Assembly: GCF_048569485.1 (NCBI RefSeq)
Contig: NC_134354.1
Coordinates: 88,811,825 to 88,875,824, forward strand
Reading direction: 5' to 3'
DNA from: Anomaloglossus baeobatrachus
Taxonomy: Eukaryota > Chordata > Amphibia > Anura > Aromobatidae
Length of the DNA stretch: 64,000 nt
Below, in pieces: positions 42,148 through 52,727 of the stretch; the first letter of the stretch is position 1; each line of letters begins with the position of its first letter. A program made the position numbers and the translations under genes. The notes beneath the pieces are model-generated. The model worked only from the letters and a program-made list of their open reading frames with translations, made no database searches and was not told the origin of the DNA.

Positions 42148-43700
42148 CAGCCACAAAGCAAGATATGGTGAATCCTTGCATCAAGATGAATTTCAGGTTC
42201 ATTTGTTGACAAAGCAGCAAAAATAAATCCACAGGTGCTAACTAGAGATGTGCATGAGGCACAGATGACATGGCACCAGCCCTGGATAATGAAAAGCTGC
42301 ACTGGGGATGCCAAAAGGTGAGGAATTCACAGCTTCCCGTCCAGTTGCTGGGTACCACTGACCTAAATTCTGGACCAAAGCCCCATGAAGTGATCCACTC
42401 CTATCTAGTCCCATCCTTCCTGAATTTGGGTCTGTCCTGCAGTCTAAGGTGTCTGCTGAATGTCCCTCCCTGCCACCACCCCTCTGACTGTTCCTTCTAC
42501 CAGGGTAGAAAAAAGGCAAATGGGTGGTGTTAGGGGTGTGGTCAAAATGTACCAGTCCCCCCTCCTCCTTCTGGTCTCTAAAAGATGGGAGCTGTAGTAA
42601 TGGAACACCAATGGGCTTCACTAGGAGAATGTGTGATGGCAGTGACTACAGCATGCTGCAAGAACTTGTATGTGTTGGTTCTTATCCTTAAGTTGTCATG
42701 CCTCCACTAACTTCATAAATTGCCTTGACCAGCTGTGCGGTATGTGGTGACATCTCCCCAAATGCTTCTATTCCAACTCACTTGCACTGTAGACAGGGGT
42801 GGATTAAGGGTAACCAGGGCCCCGGGTTGTTCAGGATCTGTGGGACCCAATCTCTACACACGGGCCATGTGACGGGTCCACCATGTTACACCTGAAACAG
42901 GTAATTTCTGAAAAATAGGTGCTGAAACTATAACCTTAAACATCCACTAATCTAGTAAATGTACCCTTCAGTTTATTAAAAAAAAAAAAAAAACTAAGGC
43001 AGAGTATTGAACAGTCCAACTTTAAACAAGACTACTGCCCAAAAAAAATAAAAAAACTGCGCAAAAACATCCTGTGTGAACATGGTTTAACAAATACTGA
43101 AGTAAAACACTCACCAAATACTCGTGTGCACGAGGCCTTACAAATACTGAGGTAAAAACTCACCAATACTGAACGTGTGCTCATGACCATAGCCTATATT
43201 CACACAGGGTGGGGGTTTTTGGTTTTGGGTTTTTTTGGGGTTTTTTTTCCCCCACTTACTATGTGAGCAGCATAATACAGGGACCCTGGTTCCATCAATA
43301 ACTCACTTAGCTGTTAGGTGTAGTTTTGATAATCTTCTGCTGAATAAAGTTTGTGGTTTTTTTTTTTTTATATTTTTTTTTTTTTTATTTTATTTTAAAA
43401 TATAGAGAACTACTAGGTGTGCTGCTAGATAGTCCAGCATATTCATGAGATCAGTAGATATGCATCAGAGAAAACAGTATTTTATCAAAATAACTCAGTA
43501 GGTGACACATCACTGGAATCGGGGTCTGCCTCTACATCATGCTGATGTCAGATGGGGGAGCAAAAACTTGGTGAATGTTGTGAGACTACAATGGGTCCCT
43601 AGGTCTGACTGCTGTGTTCAGATTATAAATTCATGTGTGTACATGAGAATAAAATAACTGACTAAGAGTCAGTTATAACTATCTCCATGACAGACGCCAC
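42148..43700. other. No gene recognised; local tandem repeat and T-runs
   Basis: 43085-43190 holds two diverged copies of a ~55-bp unit (CAAATACTGA-GTAAAA-CTCACCAA-TACT). Poly-A at 42975-42995 and long T-runs at 43355-43395. No conserved frame. Confidence 0.4.
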
Positions 43701-43771
43701 AGCTTGTCTCGGTTTATTGTTCAGAGAACTTTATAGTTCTAGATATGAAAAAGGTGTAGACAAAATATAGT

Positions 43772-43853
43772 CCAATCAAATATCGCAGGTCAGGCTCAGG
43801 GCGTGTAGCACCTTGCATCGTCTCTACTGGATTGGTTGTTCCAAAGTAATAAA
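43772..43853 (+). promoter_or_regulatory. Putative H2A-variant promoter: two CCAAT boxes and a TATA-like box
   Basis: CCAAT at 43772-43776, inverted CCAAT (ATTGG) at 43831-43835 and AATAAAGG at 43848-43855, followed 56 bp later by the start codon. Paired CCAAT elements with a nearby TATA-like box are usual for histone genes. The transcription start would fall near 43878. Confidence 0.5.
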
Positions 43854-43908
43854 GGAGGGTGGGTGTGCTCCTGGACACTGTCTTAAGGACTATTCTCTGC
43901 ACTGGAAA

Positions 43909-44444
43909 ATGAGTAAGTGGGGTTGTTGCATCTCTGAAATGTGGTAACTGGTTTACCAATGTATGTCTTACATAGCCAACACTTCATTTTTTTTTTTTAT
44001 TTTTTTTTCCCCTCCCTAGATTTTCTGACACTGTCTGGTCGTGGCAAGAAGGCCCAGAAATCTGCAGCTCCCAAGTCCAGATATGCCAAGGCAGGGGTCA
44101 CATTCCCAGTGGGCCGTATCCACAGGCTCCTGAAGAAGGGAAACTACGCTGAGCGGATTGGAACAGGAAGCAGCATCTTCCTAGCAGCTGTCCTGGAATA
44201 TTTGTGTGCTGAAGTCCTAGAGCTGGCAGGAAACGCAGCCAAAGACAACAAGAAATCCAGAATCCTGCCCCGACATATCCAACTGGCTGTCAGGAATGAT
44301 GAAGAGCTGGGCAAACTGTTTGATGGAATCGCCATTGCAGAGGGAGGTGTTCTGCCAAATATTCATGCTGTCCTAGTGCCCAAGAAGACGTCAAAAGGTG
44401 CATCCTCCCAAGAACCTAAACCTGTAGAGTCTCAGAAATTCTGA
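43909..44444 (+). CDS. Divergent, intron-containing histone H2A variant with H2A.X-like tail
   Basis: Exon 1 is ATGA (43909-43912), followed by a consensus donor GTAAGT. The intron is 107 bp with a long T/C tract ending CCTCCCTAG at 44019. Exon 2 is 44020-44444. The predicted 142-residue protein starts MNFLTL before the usual SGRGK, followed by the histone fold ([20 protein letters not shown], then [19 protein letters not shown]). All acidic-patch residues are present (E61, E66, E69, D95, E96, E97), as are the PKK ubiquitin-site lysines (123-124). The tail ends SQKF, with SQ placed as in H2A.X but a lysine for the acidic residue; SSQE occurs at 130-133. No stops or shifts. A packaging role in germline or egg chromatin is possible but only inferred. 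A processed pseudogene is unlikely given the intron and promoter. Confidence 0.85.
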
Positions 44445-44538
44445 TCTATTAAAATGCATTTTGGAATTTGAAAAATTACAAGCAAGTGGTTTATAGCAAT
44501 GTTTTGTATGTTCCCTGTAGTATTTTAACTGTATCTTG

Positions 44539-44544
44539 ATTAAA
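44539..44544 (+). terminator. ATTAAA polyadenylation signal of the H2A variant
   Basis: Lies 95 bases after the stop. No replication-dependent histone stem-loop is seen between stop and this site, so the mRNA is probably polyadenylated, as for replacement-type histones. Confidence 0.45.
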
Positions 44545-45179
44545 AATATTTTTTATACCCACTTTGGGGTAACCGTTTGTGATCGGATTTGCTCATGCCA
44601 GCAACTTGGATTCCGGTCCCCATATGTCTACGGGGACTAGAATTCAGCCATTAAAAGGCTTGTTGGAAGGGATGGGGAACAGTCATGCTGTACTCTGCTC
44701 CCAGGTCACACATTCACTTTGGAGCGCATTAAACTCAATATGCATTGCTTTCCCTGGTCACTGGTGCCTGTAATTGGTTTAATTGCCCCCCCACCTCCAG
44801 TGGTTGTAGTCAGCTGACATGCTGTTAGAGGCGCTTTCAGATCCACAAGCAAAAGCTGCACACAGCATGTAACAAATATTTATGGAGCCACCAATCAACC
44901 ACAAGACATACCTCCAAGAATGCTGCTTGCACCATATGTGATGGGGGTACTCACTCTCTTTGCTTCTCAGTTGCATTGAGGGAGGCACTTTGTATTGAAA
45001 GTCTAGGCTGCTTTATTTAAACTGCATGAAGCATGTCACCAGTATAGGAGATAAATGGCATTTCAGTGCTGGAAAACATATGCATTTTCACCATGGCACT
45101 TCACACTAACAGTTTCTAAGGCTGAAGACCTTATGTCCATCTAATTCAGACTTTTTTTTTTTTTTTTTTCGCAGCTGTT
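44545..45179. other. No gene recognised
   Basis: Mixed-composition sequence with a T-run at 45149-45169. No frame or repeat end recognised. Confidence 0.4.
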
Positions 45180-46040
45180 CTGCAGTGTTAACCAGGGGAA
45201 GGCAAAAACAGAGTAGAAGAAATTTCTTCAAAGACAAATTCCTTCACGACTCCTAAGCTGGGTCAACTATCTACCTGTATTATGTAATTCATATCCTGCT
45301 ATATACTGTTATCAAGAAAAGCATCCATTTTCTTTAAGTGAATTAGCCACTGCCAACTCATTAATAAGCGTTCCAGAGCCTCACTGCTCTTACCATGAAG
45401 AACCCTCTTCTATGCTGGTGCAGAAATTTTCTTTCCTCCAAACGAAGAGAGCCACCTTGTTCTTGTCAGTCCTTGGTACAAACAAATCATGGGAGAGATC
45501 GCTGTATTGCCCTCTGATATACTTGTACATACTTAGGGGAGACCTAATAAATCTTCTCTATTCTAGAGCCTATAGACCTAATTTTGAGAAACTTTCTGGG
45601 TATTGTAATGCACCCACTCCATTTATTTTAGTAGACTGCTTCTAAACACTTTCAAGTTCAGTAATGTCTTTCTTGAGCATCGGCGCCTAAAATTGCACAC
45701 AATACTCCCAAGTGTGGTCTGACTAGTGATTTTAAACAGAGGGAAAATTATGTTTTCAACTCATGCCCCCAGACCTCATCTAATGCATCCCATGACCCTA
45801 TTTGCTTTGGTGGCAGCTGCCTGACACTGGGCACTCCAATTTAGCTTCTTATTGACTAAGATGCGCTTCTCTCCCCCCCCCATCCCCCCATGTCTGATTT
45901 CCTTTAGTGTCAGTTCAGTACATCCCAGCAACAAGGCTTCTCGCAAGAAGACCCCAGTCAGTATATCTAAACCACCGTCACATACAGACAATGTGCCAAA
46001 GAAACTGACAGGTTTTAAAACCTGAGACACACCCATGAGT
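45180..46040 (-). mobile_element. CR1/L2-group LINE 3' fragment
   Basis: The minus strand reads ILVNKKLNWSAQCQAAATKA, then NRVMGCIR (46036-45776). Later pieces are YIRGQYSDLSHDLFVPR and TDKNKVALFVWRK (near 45515-45430), matching the ORF2 C-terminal region of CR1/L2-type LINEs in order. Stops and shifts are frequent, so it is old. The left (3') end is near 45180. Confidence 0.55.
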
Positions 46041-46329
46041 GGAGGTGTGTGTAGCCAGACCCACCCATCTTTCTGGCTATCATAAAATCTATACCTGAAT
46101 CTATAGTAGGGAAAGAAAGGTGCAATAGGGTCTTACCCGATATTTGGGTTTGAAGGGTAGAGAGAATGGATGCACTCACCTGGTCAGGTTGTGCCAGTCA
46201 CAACCCCTGTGCAGACATATGAGTGCTAGGATGGGTCAGCAGCGGCCCCGTCAAAGGAAATGGTTACTGTATAAAATCGGAAAGTAGAAGACGGGTTTCA
46301 TGCCGTGCTATAAACCACAAAGCTGGAGT
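46041..46329. other. Flanking repeat sequence
   Basis: No gene seen; GAGTGGAGGTGTGTGTAGCC and similar low-information sequence, probably the continuation of the adjacent Penelope-like tail. Confidence 0.3.
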
Positions 46330-48110
46330 ATTGAAAGGGTATTTCTTTTATTGAGCCATTCCAACGCGTTTCAAAGGCATGTCCGCCTTCTTCTTCAGGA
46401 AAAAAAAAAAAACTACCAATACAGAAAAAACAAGGATTTAAATAAGTTTCCAGGTGAGGCCACGTTCCTGGGAATGACCTCATCTCCCCATGACTCATAG
46501 CCACGAGGAGCAAAGCTACGCCATGATCGAAAAAAGCACAAATCCTACATTCTTTTTGCACATTGCATGACAGAAATATTTCTTTTTCATTCAAAGTGGA
46601 ATGATAGGAAACCCATAATAAAAGTGTTTTGTCAACAACAAAAAATATGTATTTTTCTTGGTAAGAATAGAAAAAAGAGAACAGGGGAGACTTGTGGAAA
46701 GAAAGGGTGGGGGGGAGAAGCCAGGATTTGAACCCGCGGAGAAAGTGTCAGGAAAGGACTGGAGGCTACCTCGCTGACCATTACTCTTCCCCGGGAGAAT
46801 ACTGAAGAGCAGTAACTCAAAGAGGGTGTCCTCAAGATTTTCTCATTCATTTTATTTTCTATGTCATAATTTTAAATCTTTTTAAATGAGGTGCTTTGGA
46901 CATTCCCTCCCTTTCAGGACAAGACAGTGTAGGGAACGTGAAGGAACAGGTTGTTTCCTAGAAAGCAGTGTGCGCGTAGTATGGGCAGAGGAAGAGGCGC
47001 ATGCGCAAGGAGCGATTCCCTGTAGTGAAAGGTGATGTGAGTTCAGACCGTGGGAAAAAGTTGTAGTGCACATGCGTAGTGTGAGAGGAGTGAGCGGTTT
47101 CTCATGATAAAAGGTGATGTGGGGAAAAAAGCAGTAAGGCGTGTGCACTGAGTAATGAAGGGGCCCCGATGCATACAGGGGGAAGTATGGGGAGAAAATT
47201 CCTGCCATGTTTGAGAAAAATGGAGGTTTTTTTGCTTGGAAAAATAAGTGAACTAAAAAAAAGTGAACTGAAATCATCAATCACTCTGTATTTTACAGCT
47301 TGTGGGAGCATAATGGAAATTTTTTTTTTCATTGAGGAAAAAAAGGGGGGGGGAGAGAAAAAAAGGACCGACATGTAGGCTAAAAAGAAAAATAAAAGAT
47401 TCATCGCTCTGTATTAATTACCCGAGAAAGAAACATCGGGTCTCGAAAAAACAGGCACATGAGCCCATGCAAGAGATTGGTATGGATGAAACGATCATAA
47501 TAAAAATAGGGGGAATTACAAACGAATATATTGAAGTATGGGTACTGCTTGTTTAGGAATATATCAAACAAGAGGACTATTAGTTTAGTCATAAACCAGA
47601 CGGATGAAAGAGTAGAAATATAAGATTAAGAAAGCGTTGGTAAAAGACTAAAAACGGGTTACATACATACAAATAATATGCCTAAAGAGTATAAATACAG
47701 ACATAAATATAGATATAAATGTAAAAACATGATCATATAAAAACAAACAAAAATATGAATTCATATCTAAAATTAGTTTCCCCTTTACCGGGCTTATGGA
47801 CCTTGGTGAGGCAGAAGAAAAGAACAAACAAGAGCCTCTTCTCAAAACAGGGGTATGACTGATGGATAAACGGACCCCTCAGAGATCCTGAAGGGCTTAT
47901 ACATACAGTAAGTGACAGGCATTTGAAAATGAGCTGGGAGAGGAGAATTCAATAAAAGAGATCAGTGACCTCATTTAACCCAATGGGCTTCAAAGTATTG
48001 AGCCTATGTATCCAAAAAGTCTCTTTTTTTACTTAAGGTTTCCATCCTATTGTTGGTATTCGGGGGGATCTTAAAATCAAAGGTCTTATTGTGCTGGAAT
48101 CTATACCTGG
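46330..48110 (-). mobile_element. Penelope-like element fragment (3' end)
   Basis: At 48065-47960 the minus strand reads KKETFWIHRLNTLKPIGLNE, the typical C-terminus of the GIY-YIG endonuclease of Penelope-like elements. A long non-coding tail follows leftward and ends in TTTATTGAGCCATTCCAACG with GCGTTTC and CTTCTTCAGG (46340-46400), a motif seen in Penelope terminal repeats and echoed at 28690. The reverse transcriptase is absent, so this is a truncated copy. Confidence 0.6.
46718..46800 (-). ncRNA. tRNA-derived segment with A and B boxes
   Basis: The minus strand shows TGGTCAGCGAGGT (A-box-like, 46780-46768) and GGTTCAAATCC (B box, 46734-46724), about 34 bp apart between inner edges, with a weak T-arm (CGGG-TTCAAAT-CCTG) and partly matching acceptor ends (GAAGAG / CTTCTC). 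It looks like a decayed tRNA or tRNA-type RNA polymerase III promoter within the Penelope-like tail. Not a confident functional tRNA. Confidence 0.4.
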
Positions 48111-48599
48111 AATGCCCTAACAAGACTTGTGGCACTACAAGTCTAAGAGGATATTCAGGCCTTCACTACTTTTGAAATACATACCCACTGCCATGTTGCA
48201 TAGTACATAATGATGTGATCTTCACCTATATGACCCATTCATCTTTTGGGTTGGATGCCATTAATGGTACTTGGATGGCCACAGTTACCTAATTATGTCT
48301 GGATTTTACTTTTAAAAAGGATTTTCAAAGTTTTTTGTTTTTTTTTTTGAATGCTAATGTGTCACCCAGGGAATGGGGCACTAGGTCCCAAGCAGAGTAT
48401 CACTGGGGAATGTCACTTTGGTGGCTGTTGCCTGATCCTGGTCACTGTGGGCTTTTTAAAAGGAGTATTTACAAGTAAGGTGTGATACCAATGTGATATG
48501 ACTGAAAAATGAGTGTGATTAGATAGGGATCCTAATCAAAAGATAGTGATCACAGGTATTATTTGATCCATCCAAAACTCAGTGTCAAAGGTGTCCTCT
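48111..48599. other. No gene recognised
   Basis: Unassigned sequence before the retroviral terminal repeat; the start of that repeat could lie within it. Confidence 0.35.
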
Positions 48600-50734
48600 G
48601 GTTGAACCTATTTCACCATGAACAAGAGTACGTGTTATTGTAAGTCTTGAACAAACCACTTATGAGGAAGGAATGCTTACAGTTTAACATAATGCAGGAA
48701 ACTCGTGGTTAGCTAAAAACATGTGTCGGAAACTAGCAATGTAAAATTCATGGCTCATTGCAAAATATGCAGGAAGCCAGTGGTTGACCACCAACATGTG
48801 CAGAAGGCTACTGGTGCCCATAGCAGCTTGTGGTCAGGTTACATGACCATGACTCAGCAATCACATGCTGGTTACTAATTGCAATACTCGGTGCACACTA
48901 CGTACTAAGTTGGTATAAAAAAAAAAATACAGGACTCTGAGCGAGATTAGGGACATTTCCAGGATGCTCAAAGTAGATGCACTGCTCCTGTGATGCAGAG
49001 GCTGGGTTGTTTTCCTTCTCACTAATCGAGTCCCTCTGATGAGAAAGGAATGCTACAACATACACTGAAATGTTGATGCATATTTCTGTTATTGTATAAG
49101 AGTCTATGACTATAAAGTAGTGCTAATGCCTATGTGCCATTGATTATTCATGTGCTATTAAAATAAATATCTTGCCATAAAGAATCTTAGTATTCATGCC
49201 TGATTAGGATATGAGTGAGCGCTTCGTAAGTATAGGCTTTCAGCCCCTTTTTAGGAGAATTTAGCAAGATATAAATTGGCGTAGTCGGCAGGATTAATTC
49301 TATAAGAAGTAATTAACGAATTTTTGTAATTTAGAAATTAACATATTTGGCAAATTTCCAAATTATTTTTTTTTCAATCTTTTTGCATAGTGTCAAAATG
49401 TTCAGAAAACGTAATGATGATTATCTCCAGTACCCATTGACAGCCAGCATAAGAAATAGGCTGGTTAAACATGCTCCTCCAGCATACAAAAGTTATTTTA
49501 ACCTTAACTGTATCGCTGACTGGAGAATCAATCGGTGTAGTTCTAGGGAGGAGGAGGGAGTTACAGGATATGGGACAGTGGGATAAACCATCCCTTGTAG
49601 ACCATCTTGGTAACAGTAAGCCAAACAATCCTGATTGGAAAGAGAAATCAGTAGGGGAGGCCCCACGGGTGTCTCGCAAAGACATGTTCCAGGCTTTGCT
49701 TAAAGCCGGGCTCAATAAGGAAAGGATTGATGGAAAGGAGACAGGAGAATTCTGAAAGTTGTACAAACAGAAAGTTCTATCCGCAAAGAAAGTGACCACT
49801 ACAAATGTGGAGGGGGGCTCAAAAACCCCCAAGGTAAAGAAATCAGAAGGAAAAGGGGAAAAAACCCCAAAGAAAGTGACTTGGGAAGATTTTCAGTCAG
49901 TTTACCCATGGGAAGAACTGACTGCAGCCGTGGCCACAAAGGTCAAGGAAGGAAGGGCTAATACACAGACTGAAGTCTGTGTAAATGAAAGTTCAGAAGG
50001 AAGTGATTTACCATAGGTAGCCAGCCAAGCCCCCCTTTTGATAAAAAGGGATGAACGTCCCTACGTCAATTTTAGCATACATTGGAAAGGGGGAAACGTT
50101 CAAAGAGTCCCAGCTTTGATTGACACGGGGGCGGAGGCTTCTTTAATTCATGGAAAACCAGAAAAAATAAAAGGACCTAGAGTAAAAATTGCTGGACTAG
50201 GTGGTCAAGTGATCACCGGGGTTCAGACACAGGTAGCTTTGAAGATGGGTAATTTACCTATCAAGAAGTATTTGGTGCTGGTAGTTCCTATACCAGAATA
50301 TATTTTGGGAATTGATGTTCTAAAAGGGATGACTCTTAACCCCAAAGGAGAATTTTCCTTCTGTTAGATTAAGTCTTGTCATAAGGAAATGCAACCAGTG
50401 GTGGTGGGCAAAGTCAAAATGCCCCCTGTAAATGTGCCTCCAGCTACAAAAATGGTAGCTATGAAACAATATCGAATACCAGGAGGTCACAGAGAGATAG
50501 GAGAAACCATTAAGGAATTGGTAGAAAATGGGGTAATTTGCCCTACTACTACCGCATGGAATAATCCTGTATGGCCAGTTAAAAAGAGTGATGGCTCCTG
50601 GCGCATGACAGTTGATTATAGGGAGTGAAACAAGAATACTCCTCCTTTGACAGCTGCAGTTCCGGATACAATAACGATTGTGGAAAATATTCAGACTCAC
50701 TCCGGAACTTGGTATGCAGTAATTGATTTGGAAA
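48600..50734 (+). mobile_element. Endogenous retrovirus fossil (5' LTR, gag remnant, protease, start of RT)
   Basis: A probable 5' LTR ends near 49266 and carries a TATA box (48914-48920) and AATAAA (49162-49167); its start is uncertain. A primer-binding-site-like TGGCGTAGTCGGCAGGATT follows at 49277-49295. A shortened gag-like region, an aspartic protease (PALIDTGAEASLIH near 50107) and the first RT motifs (VKKSDGSWRMTVDYRE near 50580) are in order. It is broken in several places, and its 3' part is absent from the window because the satellite-bearing element inserted at 50735. Subfamily unsure. Confidence 0.75.
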
Positions 50735-50862
50735 TAGAGATGAGCGAACCTCTAGAGGCTCGAGTTCGACTCGGCTCGTCGAACGGAGGCCGCGTTCGAG
50801 TTCGGTTCGGCGAGCCGTTCGACGAACCTCTCGAACCCCATTGAAAACAATGGTAGGCAATC

Positions 50863-52525
50863 TGTTATGATCCGGAACCATGGAAGACCACCATAAATCA
50901 TTGGTTAAAGGTGACAGGAGCATTGGCAACTAATCTGGCCGCCATCCCCTTACTAACCATCAACACTAGAAGTAGCCGAGGGGTGAACTAACATCCTGTG
51001 CACCGCAAACCTAGCCGGAGAAGCTAGCTATCCTAAAGGAAGGAAAGATGAATAACTCTCTGCCTCAGAAAATAGATAAAGAATAGCAAGCCCCCCACAT
51101 TCAAAGACTGCGGTGATATAGGAAAACACAATATACAGATAGATGATAGGATTAGCAAAAGGTGAGGCCCTACTGACTAAATAGGTCAGGACAGGAAATG
51201 GACTGATGGTGGCCAGAGAAAAATCCTGCAAAAATCCAAATACCTGATAGTACAAAAAGGCCCTCAGATAACTAGATCTGAATTCCGTCCTATACCAGGC
51301 GCTCTTGTCAAACCAATGAATAGAAAGCAGGAATCATTACAAATTCAAGAAGAAACAAACACATGAACTTATAGGAGCAATACTCCAAACATAGCTGTGG
51401 TTAGCTTCCCAGCTAAGCAACTGAGAGGGAAGATCCCTGCATGCAAATAAACTGACAACAACCACAGCAAATGACAAACTCCGATAAGAGCCAAAAGAAC
51501 CAAGCAACAAAATAAAGAGCAAAGCACTTATCTGAGGTAGATGTGGTCTGGAGCAGGATGAAGCAGGCTGGTAAACAAGGAAGAACTGATATCCGGCATA
51601 GCCAGCTATCAGATCAGGGTTTAAATAGGCAGAGAGTTAAGGGTACTTTACATGCTGCGACATCGCTAGCGATCTAGTTAGCGATGTGAAATTCTAGATC
51701 GCAAGTGCGTAAAATGACCTATGAGCGATCTCGAAAAATCGCACTTGCGATCTAGAATTTCACATCGCTAGCGATGTCGCAGCATGTAAAGTACCCTTTA
51801 GCAATGGGAAACGCCCATTGTTCAACACACCTGGTCTCTGACCAAACCATTCCTGGCCACAAGAGGGAGCCTCATAGCAGCCAAAGCATAACTGACATTC
51901 ACAACAGTACCCCCCCTTGAGGAGGGGTCACCGAACCCTCACCAACGCCACCGGGTCGCTCAGGATGAGCATGATGGAAGGCGCGAACCAACCTGTCCGT
52001 AAGAATGTCAGAAGCCACAACCCAAGAGTTATCCTCTTGCCCATAACACTTCCATTTCACAAGGTATTGAAGCTGTTGCCTACTTCGACGGGAATCCAGA
52101 ATAGAAAGCAGGAATCATTACAAATTCAAGAAGAAACAAACACATGAACTTATAGGAGCAATACTCCAAACATAGCTGTAGGGAGATTCCCAGCTAAGCA
52201 ACTGAGAGAGAAGATCCCTGCATGCAAATAAACTGACAACAACCACAGCAAATGACAAACTCAGATAAGAGCCAAAAGAACCAAGCAACAAAATAAAGAG
52301 CAAAGCACTTATCTGAGGTAGATGTGGTCTGGAGCAGGATGAAGCAGGCTGGTGAACAAGGAAGAACTGATATACGGCATAGCCAGCTATCAGATCAGGG
52401 TTTAAATAGGCAGAGAGTTAGCAATGAAAACGCCCATTGCTCAACACACCTGGTCTCTGACCAAACCATTCCTGGCCACAAGAGGGAGCCTCACAGCAGC
52501 CAAAGCATAACTGACATTCACAACA
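50863..52525 (-). mobile_element. Ty3/gypsy chromovirus fossil, almost emptied
   Basis: Target duplication GCAATC at 50857-50862 and 52526-52531. One LTR copy (50863-51906, TGTTATGATCC to TTCACAACA in plus orientation) contains a MITE. A second, partial LTR copy is 52102-52525. Only about 195 bp of interior remains (51907-52101); its minus strand encodes a chromodomain-like end of integrase ([20 protein letters not shown]) and a purine-rich tract next to the LTR. Broken: most of gag-pol is gone. The LTRs agree closely, suggesting a moderate age. Confidence 0.8.
51640..51797. mobile_element. 158-bp foldback MITE in the gypsy LTR, TTA duplication
   Basis: AGGGTACTTTACATGCTGCG is mirrored at the right end; TTA lies at 51637-51639 and 51798-51800. 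The sister LTR at 52413-52430 (GAGAGTTAGCAATG) lacks it and shows the single TTA, an internal empty site. Nearly the whole length is palindromic. Confidence 0.9.
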
Positions 52526-52727
52526 GCAATCACAAACACATAAAAACACCTAGAAAAAACCCTCAAAGGTGTCCAAAAGGTGACAAACATCTACCAAGAC
52601 ACCACAAACACATGGGAAAGTGACAAGGACAAATGCTCATGCGAAAACAAAACAGCTGGATGAGGAAAAAGAGGAGGAGACACAGATATAGGCATGGCAT
52701 GCCCTTCTAAAATCATGTAAAACACAG

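Noticed and set aside
43909-44444. H2A region as a processed pseudogene
   Set aside because: It has a short intron with consensus splice sites, upstream CCAAT/TATA-like elements, no stops and no visible poly-A tail or target duplication.
50735-50862. CpG-rich TTCGA-rich stretch as a CpG-island promoter
   Set aside because: It is only ~125 bp, interrupts a retroviral gene, and is continuous with the satellite-bearing element, so it is better read as that element's terminus.
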